A stretch of 64,000 nucleotides of DNA from Desulfarculaceae bacterium (lineage in GTDB: Bacteria; Desulfobacterota; Desulfarculia; Desulfarculales; Desulfarculaceae), in NCBI GenBank assembly GCA_021737145.1, contig JAIPEN010000004.1, positions 62,001 to 126,000 on the forward strand, in the 5' to 3' direction. Of the stretch, positions 57,738 to 64,000 are shown in pieces. Both the position numbers and the translations under genes were made by a program. Positions within the stretch are counted from its first letter, which is position 1, and every line of letters starts with the position of its first letter. The notes beneath the pieces were generated by a model. That model was given only the letters and a program-made list of their open reading frames with translations. It had not been told where the DNA came from and searched no databases.

Positions 57738-58388
57738 CTACCAGCCCATGCGCCTGATGTCCTCCACGCTCAGGCCGGTGTGGCCCTGGCCGCTCTGCTC
57801 GTCGCGATTAAGCAGCCTGGCCACGTACTTGCCGATCAAGTCGGTCTCAATATTAACAGAATCGCCTTGCTTGGCAAGATGAAGGGTGGTGGCGTCAATG
57901 GTGTGGGGGATGATGTTCAGGCCGAAACGGTCCGGCCCCACCCAGTTGACGGTCAGGCTGATGCCGTCCAGGGCCACGGAGCCCTTTTCCACCATCAGGC
58001 GCAGATGCTCCGGGGGCATGCTCACCTCGATGCGGGTGGAGCCGCCCACCTCCTCCAGCTTGGCCAGGGAGCCCATGCAGTCCACGTGGCCGGTTACCAG
58101 GTGGCCGCCCAAACGGTCGCCCAGTTGCATGGCCCGCTCCAGGTTCACCTTGGCTCCGGGCCTTAAGGCCCCCAGGGTGGTGCGCGACAGGCTCTCGGCC
58201 GACACGTCCATGGTGAAGCCGTCGCCGGTGATGCGCGTCACCGTGAGGCAGACCCCGTTTATCGCGATGGACTCGCCCAGCACGGTCTCGCCCACGGGCC
58301 AGGGCGGGGAGATGCTCAACACACTGTCCGGACCCGAGGGGGTTATGCGCCCCAGGGTCCCGGTGCCTTCCACCAATCCGGTGAACAT
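57738..58388 (-). CDS. ribE: riboflavin synthase alpha chain
   Basis: Dismutates two lumazines to riboflavin. 216 residues with two similar barrels: MFTGLVEGTGTL at the N-terminus with GESIAINGVCLTV, and the second MFTG-like repeat with GSVALDGISLTVN. The HVDC-like motif reads TGHVDCMGSL. Complete and of normal length. Confidence 0.95.
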   Translation of the reverse strand: MFTGLVEGTGTLGRITPSGPDSVLSISPPWPVGETVLGESIAINGVCLTVTRITGDGFTMDVSAESLSRTTLGALRPGAKVNLERAMQLGDRLGGHLVTGHVDCMGSLAKLEEVGGSTRIEVSMPPEHLRLMVEKGSVALDGISLTVNWVGPDRFGLNIIPHTIDATTLHLAKQGDSVNIETDLIGKYVARLLNRDEQSGQGHTGLSVEDIRRMGW

Positions 58389-58408
58389 GCCTTAAATGCC
58401 TTTCCCGA

Positions 58409-58771
58409 TTATCCCTTGCGCGCCTGCCACAGGCCCAGCACCGCGCCCTGGGGATCGTGCACCACCGCGAACCAGCCCATGCCGGGGATGGCGGTCTTGT
58501 GCTTGAGGATGCGGCCGCCCAGACGCTCCACCCGGTCGCAGGTGTTCGACAGGTCGTCCACTTCCACATAGGGGGTCCAGGAGTTGGGGGTGCGGGTGCT
58601 GGTCTTGCCCATCATGCCGCCTTGTCCCTTGCCCCCGTTCTTGATGATGTAGTAGGGCATGGGAGCCTCGCCAAAGGACTCCAGCTTCCAGTCGAATACC
58701 CGGCTGTAAAAGTCCTTGGCCGCGTCCAGATCGTCGGCGGTCAGCTCCACCCAGCCAAAGGAATCGCCCAT
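58409..58771 (-). CDS. VOC/glyoxalase-family protein
   Basis: 120-residue vicinal-oxygen-chelate fold: FGWVELTADDLDAAKDFYSRVFDWKLE (about 5-31), YYIIKNGGKGQGGMMG, VEVDDLSNTCDRVERLGGRI, and VVHDPQGAVLGLWQ. This is a bleomycin-resistance/antibiotic biosynthesis-type VOC. Embedded in the riboflavin cluster between ribD and ribE; role unknown, possibly protection from a reactive intermediate. Confidence 0.85.
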   Translation of the reverse strand: MGDSFGWVELTADDLDAAKDFYSRVFDWKLESFGEAPMPYYIIKNGGKGQGGMMGKTSTRTPNSWTPYVEVDDLSNTCDRVERLGGRILKHKTAIPGMGWFAVVHDPQGAVLGLWQARKG

Positions 58772-58806
58772 GTGTCACCTCTCATGATGTTTATGCAGGT
58801 TGAAGG

Positions 58807-59919
58807 CTACGAAAGCCTTGCCCAAAGCATAACATCATCCCCGAAGCGCCGCACCAGGGGCCGGGAGGCCAAAAAGGCCTGGTCCATGCTCCGCGCCCCC
58901 GGGCCGGCCACCATGGGCGGGGCGTCGAGGCCGCCCACGATCTTGGGGGCGTGGAAGTACATAACCTCGTCCACCAGGCCAGCGTCCAGCAGGCTCCAGG
59001 CCAGGCCCGCCCCGCCCTCGGCCAGCAGGCTGGTTATGCCCCGGGCGCCCAGCTCGCTCAGCAGGGCGTTCAGGTCCACCCCGCCCTCCGGTCCGGCCGG
59101 CAGGCGCAGCACCTGGGCCCCGGCCTTTTGCAGGCGCTGCTCATCCTCGGCCGAGGCCTCGGGCCCGCAGGCCACCAGGCACCCCGGCGGCGCCTCCGGG
59201 TCCAGCACCCGGGCCTCGCCGGGCAGGCGCAAGCGGCTGTCCACCACCACCCGCAGGGGGTTGTTGCCCTTGGGCAGGCGGCAGGTCAGCTCCGGGTCGT
59301 CGGCCAGGGCGGTGCCCATGCCCACCATGATGGCGTCCACCCAGCCGCGCAAACGGTGCACAAAGCGGCGGGAGGCCGGGCCGGTTATCCAGCGGCTGTG
59401 GCCGGTGGCCGTGGCGGTCTTGCCGTCCAGGGTGGCCGCGGTCTTGAGGATCACGTGCGGCCGGGCCTTGGTGATGTGGGTGAGGAAAAAGCGGTGCTCG
59501 CGCTCGCAGGCTTCGGCCAAAAGGTTGGGGACAACCTCCACCCCCTGCCCGGCCAAAAACTCGCCGCCCCCGCCGGCCACCGCCGGGTTGGGGTCGGACG
59601 CGCCGTAGACCACCCGGCCTATACCGGCCTCCAGGATGGCCTTGGTGCAGGGCGGGGTGCGCCCCTGGTGATGGCAGGGCTCCAGGGTCACGTAGATGGT
59701 GGCTCCCCGCGCGGCCTCTCCGGCTTGGGCCAGGGCGTGCACCTCGGCATGAGGGGTCCCGGCCTTGGCGTGCCAGCCTTGGCCCACCATGCGGCCATCG
59801 GCCACCACCACCGCGCCCACCGCCGGGTTGGGCGATGAAAAGCCCAGGCCCCGGCGGGTGAGCGCCAGGGCCCGTTGCATGTAATGGGCGTCAGCCGGTT
59901 GGGGATCGGAAAGCGGCAT
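58807..59919 (-). CDS. ribD: riboflavin biosynthesis deaminase/reductase
   Basis: Bifunctional pyrimidine deaminase and reductase, 370 residues. Deaminase about 5-150 with zinc site HAEVHALAQAG (about 49-59) and PCHHQGRTPPC (about 77-87). Reductase about 150-365 (VILKTAATLDGKTATATGHSRWITG). ATG 59919 overlaps the nrdR stop by one base. Confidence 0.96.
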   Translation of the reverse strand: MPLSDPQPADAHYMQRALALTRRGLGFSSPNPAVGAVVVADGRMVGQGWHAKAGTPHAEVHALAQAGEAARGATIYVTLEPCHHQGRTPPCTKAILEAGIGRVVYGASDPNPAVAGGGGEFLAGQGVEVVPNLLAEACEREHRFFLTHITKARPHVILKTAATLDGKTATATGHSRWITGPASRRFVHRLRGWVDAIMVGMGTALADDPELTCRLPKGNNPLRVVVDSRLRLPGEARVLDPEAPPGCLVACGPEASAEDEQRLQKAGAQVLRLPAGPEGGVDLNALLSELGARGITSLLAEGGAGLAWSLLDAGLVDEVMYFHAPKIVGGLDAPPMVAGPGARSMDQAFLASRPLVRRFGDDVMLWARLS

Positions 59920-60395
59920 CAGGAGCCCGGGTGGTCTTCCTCGCGCTGGGCCAGGAGCTTTTTGACCTCGCGCATGAACTCGTCCACGTCGCGGAACTCG
60001 CGGTAGACCGAGGCGAAGCGCACATAGGCCACGTCGTCCATTTCCTTGAGCGCGGCCATGACCGCGCCGCCCAACTCGCGCACCGGGATCTCGCGGGCGT
60101 TGCGCTCCTGGAAGCCGGTCTCCAGGGCGTCCAAAAACGACTCCACCTTTTCGATGGACACCGGCCGCTTGTGCAGGGCCTTCAACAGGCCGGCCCTGAG
60201 CTTGGCCCGGTCGTAGACCTCGCGGCTGCCGTCCTTCTTGACCACGTAGGTCTCCATCTCCTCCACCCGCTCATAGGTGGTGAAGCGTTGGTCGCAGTCA
60301 AGGCATTGCCGGCGGCGGCGGATCACCGAGGCATCCTTGCTCACCCGGGAATCCACCACCTTGTTGTCCAGTTTGCCGCAGAATGGACACCTCAC
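59919..60395 (-). CDS. nrdR: transcriptional repressor NrdR
   Basis: Represses ribonucleotide reductase genes in response to dATP/ATP. 158 residues from GTG 60395, with GGGGAGGA upstream; the longer frame is not needed. Zinc ribbon CPFCGKLDNKVVDSRVSKD with CLDCDQRF, then the ATP-cone (about 49-140). Commonly next to ribD, as here, and beside a dCMP deaminase gene, a link to dNTP supply. Confidence 0.95.
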   Translation of the reverse strand: MRCPFCGKLDNKVVDSRVSKDASVIRRRRQCLDCDQRFTTYERVEEMETYVVKKDGSREVYDRAKLRAGLLKALHKRPVSIEKVESFLDALETGFQERNAREIPVRELGGAVMAALKEMDDVAYVRFASVYREFRDVDEFMREVKKLLAQREEDHPGS

Positions 60396-60417
60396 GAGCT
60401 TCCTCCCCTTCTCCCGA

Positions 60418-60939
60418 TTAGGCCCCGGCCATGGGCAAGCCCTTGGGAGCGGCCAACCCCTCATCGGCCGCCCGGTTCTCCTCGTCGATCCAATCCTGGG
60501 GATCGAGATGGACGATCTCCGCCCCCCTGGGCTGGACCACCACCTCGGCGATGCCCGCGTTGATGATAACCCGGCGGCAGAGGAGGCAGGGCTCGGGGTG
60601 CGCGGTGGGCAGGCCGTCGGCCACCTCCACCCCGGCCAGATACAACACCGCCCCCAGGGTCTGGGCCCTGGAGGCGTGAATCACGGCGTTCATTTCGGCG
60701 TGCACCGAGCGGCAGAGCTCATAGCGCTGGCCGGCCGGTATGTCCATTTCCTGGCGCAGGCAAACCCCCAGGTCCACGCAGTTGGCCACTCCCCGGGGAG
60801 CTCCGGCATAACCGGTGGATACGATCTGGTCGTCCTTGACGATCACCGCCCCGTAGCGGCGGCGCAGGCAGGTGCCCCTATGGCTAACCTCGCGGGCCAG
60901 GTTCAGGTAATAGGCGTCCTTGGATGGTCTGGAGTCCAA
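60418..60939 (-). CDS. dCMP deaminase (ComEB family)
   Basis: 173 residues, zinc cytidine-type deaminase. VHAEMNAVIHA (about 78-88) and PCLLCRRVI (about 115-123) bind zinc; the N-terminal DAYYLNLAREVSHRGTCLRRRYGAVIV is ComEB-type. Makes dUMP for dTMP. Start is TTG 60939 with GGAGG nine bases upstream. Ahead of nrdR by 22 bases. Confidence 0.92.
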   Translation of the reverse strand: MDSRPSKDAYYLNLAREVSHRGTCLRRRYGAVIVKDDQIVSTGYAGAPRGVANCVDLGVCLRQEMDIPAGQRYELCRSVHAEMNAVIHASRAQTLGAVLYLAGVEVADGLPTAHPEPCLLCRRVIINAGIAEVVVQPRGAEIVHLDPQDWIDEENRAADEGLAAPKGLPMAGA

Positions 60940-60997
60940 TCGAGCGAGCCTCCGGGGTTTGACCGCTCCGGCTCCGGCCGCGCCTTTGCCGCCCGCC

Positions 60998-62245
60998 CTA
61001 GGGTTGGTAGACCTTGAACAGGACGCTGGCGTTGGTTCCGCCGAAGCCGAAGGAGTTGCTGAGCACGGTGTTGATCTTGCCCTCGCGCGCCTGGTTGGGA
61101 ACGTAGTCCAGGTCGCATGCGGGGTCGGGTTCTTCGTAATTGATGGTGGGCGGCATGATCTGGTCGCGCAGGGTCAATACGCTCACCGCCGCCTCCACGC
61201 CGCCGGTGGCCCCCAGCATGTGCCCCAGCATGCTCTTGGTGCTGGAGATGGCCAGCTTCTTGGCGTGGTCGCCGAACAGTACCTTGATGGCCTTGCTCTC
61301 GGTGGCGTCGTTCAAGTCGGTGGAGGTGCCGTGGGCGTTGATGTAGTCCAGCTCGTCGGGCCTGATCCCCGCGTCGTCCAGGGCCAGCTTCATGCAGCGC
61401 ACGAAGCCCGAGGCCGTGGGGTCGGGCGCGGTCATGTGGTAGGCGTCGGCGCTCAGGCCGTAGCCCACCAGTTCGGCCAGGATGTGGGCCCCGCGGGCCT
61501 TGGCGCTTTCCAGCTCCTCGAGCACCAGCACCCCCGAGCCCTCGGACATGATAAAGCCATCGCGCTGGGCGTCAAAGGGACGGCTGGCCTTTTCGGGCTC
61601 GTCGTTGCGGGTGCTCAGGGCCCGGGCCGCGCCGAAGCCAGCCAGGGTGGTGGCGGTGCACACCACCTCGGCCCCGCCGCAGACCATGATCTCGGCCACG
61701 CCCCGCTGGATGTTCTTCATGGCCTCGCCCACCGCGTGGGTGCCCGCCGCGCAGGCGGTGCACACGCAGGTGTTGGGTCCCCGCAGGTTGTGGATCATGG
61801 AGACCTCGCCCGAGGCCATGTTGCCGATGAGCTTGGGGATGAAGAAGGGGCTCACCCGCTTGAAGCCCTCCCGCTCGGTCATGCGGATGGTCTCTTCCAG
61901 GGTGATGAGCCCGCCCAGGCCCACCCCCAGGATGCAGCCGGCGCGGTTGGCGGCCTCGTCATCCAGAGTCTCGGGCATGCCGGCCATTTCCCAGGCCATG
62001 CGCGCGGCGGCAATGGCAAAATGAATAAAGGGGTCCAAACGGCGGATCTTCTTCTTGGGCACCCATTCCTCGGGGTCGAAGTCATGGACCTCGCCCGCTA
62101 TCTGGGTCTTGAAGGAAGATGCGTCAAACCTGGTGATGGGACCAATGCCGCTCTTGCCGGCCTTGAGGCCCTCCCAGGTCTTTTCCAGGCCGGTGCCCAA
62201 CGGCGTCACCAGCCCCAATCCAGTTACCACCACCCTGCGCTGCAC
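60998..62245 (-). CDS. fabF: beta-ketoacyl-ACP synthase II
   Basis: Elongates acyl-ACP with malonyl-ACP. About 415 residues: Cys in CTACAAGTHAVGEAM, His in NAHGTSTDLNDATE and His in STKSMLGHMLGATGG. I chose GTG 62245 (AAGGAG five bases upstream) over GTG 62251, which lies within that site. Part of fabG-acpP-fabF. Confidence 0.96.
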   Translation of the reverse strand: MQRRVVVTGLGLVTPLGTGLEKTWEGLKAGKSGIGPITRFDASSFKTQIAGEVHDFDPEEWVPKKKIRRLDPFIHFAIAAARMAWEMAGMPETLDDEAANRAGCILGVGLGGLITLEETIRMTEREGFKRVSPFFIPKLIGNMASGEVSMIHNLRGPNTCVCTACAAGTHAVGEAMKNIQRGVAEIMVCGGAEVVCTATTLAGFGAARALSTRNDEPEKASRPFDAQRDGFIMSEGSGVLVLEELESAKARGAHILAELVGYGLSADAYHMTAPDPTASGFVRCMKLALDDAGIRPDELDYINAHGTSTDLNDATESKAIKVLFGDHAKKLAISSTKSMLGHMLGATGGVEAAVSVLTLRDQIMPPTINYEEPDPACDLDYVPNQAREGKINTVLSNSFGFGGTNASVLFKVYQP

Positions 62246-62336
62246 GGTCACTCCTTAAACGCCCGAGGCTTCATCCCCGGACCGCGCATCCCTTGTGAGA
62301 TCCCTCTGCGCCTGTCCGGGGCCATTTCCCGCGATG

Positions 62337-62573
62337 TTATTGCTTCAGCTTCTCGATGTAGTCCCAGGCGTCCTGGACGGTCTTGATTTTTTCGGCGTCC
62401 TCGTCGGCGATGGACACGTCAAAGGCCTCTTCCATGGCCATGATCATTTCCACCAGGTCCAGGGAGTCCGCCCCCAGGTCGTCGACAAAAGATGCTTCCG
62501 GCACCACGTCTTCAGGGGCCACGGAAAGCTGCTCGCAGATGATCTCTTTGACTTTTGCCTTGATGTCGTCCAT
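62337..62573 (-). CDS. acpP: acyl carrier protein
   Basis: 78-residue acidic carrier with phosphopantetheine serine in [19 protein letters not shown] (Ser about 37). Typical length and spacing. Between fabG and fabF. Confidence 0.97.
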   Translation of the reverse strand: MDDIKAKVKEIICEQLSVAPEDVVPEASFVDDLGADSLDLVEMIMAMEEAFDVSIADEDAEKIKTVQDAWDYIEKLKQ

Positions 62574-62682
62574 GAAACCTTTTCTCCCAGTTTTGGTCCG
62601 GGCCTTGGGGCCCGCCTTGTCCTTAATTCCTATGTCTCCGCCGCCCGGAGGCGGCGTTGCCTGTCCACAGCCCCGGGGGGCC

Positions 62683-63429
62683 TTACATCATCATGCCGCC
62701 GTTGATGGCGATCACCTGTCCGGTGACGTAGCGGGCGGCGTCGGAGCACAGGAAGGCCACCACGTCGGCCACGTCCTCGGGCTGACCGGCCCGGCCCATG
62801 GGGATCATGGCCTTCATGGCCTCCTGCAGCTTTTCGGGGATGGTGTTCACCATATCCGTTTCGATAAAGCCCGGAGCCACCGCGTTGACCCGCACCCCGC
62901 GGGTGGCCAGTTCCTTGGCCGCGGTCTTGGTAAGGGCGATCACCCCCGCCTTGGAGGCGGCGTAGTTGGCCTGGCCCGGGTTGCCGATCTGGCCGGCGAT
63001 GGAGGCCAGGCTCACGATGGAGCCGAAGCGCTGCTTCATCATCAGCTTGGCCGCGGCCTGGGTGCAGTAGAACACGCCCACCAGATTGACCTGGATGACC
63101 TGGTTGAACTGCTCGGGGCTCATGCGCACCAGCAGGCCGTCCATGGTGATGCCCGCATTGTTGATCAAATTGTCGATGCGGCCCTGGGCCTCGAAGGCTT
63201 CCTTGACCCAGGCCTGCACCTGCCCGGCGTCGGTGACGTCGAACTTTTGGCCAAAGGCCTCGACACCGGCGTCCTCGAGCAGGCCGATGGTCTCATCCGC
63301 CGCGCTGTCGTCGGGGTCGTAATGATTGAAGTAGACCACGTCGCCGGCCGAGGCCAGAGCCAGGGCGATGGACCGCCCGATGCCCCGCGACCCGCCGGTT
63401 ACCAGATGCACCTTGCCTTGTTCGCTCAA
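62683..63429 (-). CDS. fabG: 3-oxoacyl-ACP reductase
   Basis: NADPH-dependent short-chain reductase, 248 residues: cofactor site [13 protein letters not shown] (about 11-23), NNAGITMDG, catalytic Ser with YAASKAGV (Tyr/Lys, about 156-163). TTG start with GGGAGGG seven bases upstream. Fatty acid synthesis together with acpP and fabF. Confidence 0.95.
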   Translation of the reverse strand: MSEQGKVHLVTGGSRGIGRSIALALASAGDVVYFNHYDPDDSAADETIGLLEDAGVEAFGQKFDVTDAGQVQAWVKEAFEAQGRIDNLINNAGITMDGLLVRMSPEQFNQVIQVNLVGVFYCTQAAAKLMMKQRFGSIVSLASIAGQIGNPGQANYAASKAGVIALTKTAAKELATRGVRVNAVAPGFIETDMVNTIPEKLQEAMKAMIPMGRAGQPEDVADVVAFLCSDAARYVTGQVIAINGGMMM

Positions 63430-63456
63430 GCTAAAACCCTCCCTTGGCGCGGCGCT

Positions 63457-64000
63457 CTAGGCCTGGCCGCGCAACTGCTTGAGGCGGGCCAGCATGGCCG
63501 GGGCCACCTCGAACAAGTCACCTACTATACCATAATGAGCCACGTCGAAAATGGGCGCGTTGGGGTCATTGTTGATCGCCACGATGGTGTCCGATCCCTG
63601 CATGCCCACCAGATGCTGCACCGCCCCGCTCACTCCCAGGGCCACATACAGCTTGGGAGCCACGGTGCGGCCGGTCTGGCCCACCTGATGGGCGTGGCCG
63701 ATCCATTCGGCATCCACCGCGCCACGGGTGGCGCCCACCACCCCGCCCAGGGCGGCGGCCATCTCGCGCACCAGGTCAAAGCCCTCGGCCTTGCCCAGGC
63801 CGCGGCCGCCGGTGACCACCACCTCGGCGCCCACCAGGTTCACCTGATCGTCGATGGCCCGCACCACCTCCATGACCTCGGTGGCCGCCTGGTCCTCCGG
63901 CTTAAGCTCCAGGGGCACCAGGCGTCCCTCGCGGCCTTCCACGCGCTCGCCGCGCTTCATAACCCGGGGACGCACCGTGGCCATCTGGGGCCGGGCGCTG
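63457..64000 (-). CDS. etfA: electron transfer flavoprotein alpha subunit (partial, C-terminal part)
   Basis: The gene continues past the right edge. The visible 180 residues are the FAD domain: [61 protein letters not shown] and [25 protein letters not shown] accepts electrons from the acyl-CoA dehydrogenases like those at 32901-36801. Separated from fabG by 27 bases; the start and etfB are not visible. Confidence 0.9.
   Translation of the reverse strand, partial: SARPQMATVRPRVMKRGERVEGREGRLVPLELKPEDQAATEVMEVVRAIDDQVNLVGAEVVVTGGRGLGKAEGFDLVREMAAALGGVVGATRGAVDAEWIGHAHQVGQTGRTVAPKLYVALGVSGAVQHLVGMQGSDTIVAINNDPNAPIFDVAHYGIVGDLFEVAPAMLARLKQLRGQA

Noticed and set aside
60940..60997. FMN (RFN) riboswitch before the rib genes
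   Set aside because: The gaps before fabF, dCMP deaminase, nrdR and ribD are too short and lack the conserved RFN helices.

Overview
The window is GC-rich bacterial chromosome, densely packed with genes. It suggests a Gram-negative, strictly anaerobic Desulfobacterota-type organism (a sulfate reducer of the Desulfarculus kind would fit; this is inference). The grounds are corrinoid/folate methyl transfer genes, a ferredoxin-linked 2-oxoacid oxidoreductase, tandem beta-oxidation genes with MeaB, TRAP transport, futalosine-pathway menaquinone genes (mqnB, mqnD), a TusDCB/DsrEFH-like trio, and lipoprotein and outer-envelope functions (lnt, LapA/LapB-like proteins). I see no rRNA, tRNA, CRISPR array, insertion sequence or prophage.

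Layout. 1-169: tail of an unrecognised gene. 179-7226 (minus): a four-gene corrinoid methyltransferase operon (URO-D-type methyltransferase, pterin methyltransferase, corrinoid protein, RACo-type activator), then a 700-base AT-rich regulatory region and a PAS-containing sigma-54 activator gene. A sigma-54 promoter lies before the operon, and four near-identical copies of a 20-base motif lie around the operon and the activator gene. 7434-11352 (minus): TRAP transporter plus a crotonase, ended by a strong terminator. 11804-18521: an exported Cys-rich protein, a two-subunit CoA-transferase, a His-rich putative lipoprotein, two unknown proteins and a GH15-like protein. 19085-22160 (plus): four-subunit 2-oxoacid:ferredoxin oxidoreductase plus an ACT protein. 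22638-24504 (minus): a lipoprotein and a DsrE-like trio. 24783-32574 (plus): Ppx/GppA, guaB, guaA, dnaE and a small lipoprotein.

32901-40904 (minus): a fatty-acid/short-chain acyl-CoA island headed by a WYL-type regulator (two thiolases, crotonase, two acyl-CoA dehydrogenases, MeaB, an XRE-cupin regulator). 41105-48951 (plus): UPF0280, phosphodiesterase, HIT protein, LapA/LapB-like pair, mutS, AmiC-type amidase. 49204-64000 (minus): a long co-directional run reading etfA (partial), fabG, acpP, fabF, dCMP deaminase, nrdR, ribD, VOC protein, ribE, GNAT, ribBA, ribH, nusB, TetR, mqnB, mqnD, CorC-like, lnt and prfB (with a programmed frameshift).

The most notable system is the methyltransferase locus. 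A complete methyl-transfer module lies beside its probable sigma-54 activator, and the promoter and repeated operator-like motifs can be read directly. The methyl-donor substrate is unknown, and the first methyltransferase lacks the usual third zinc-binding cysteine of its thiol-using relatives.
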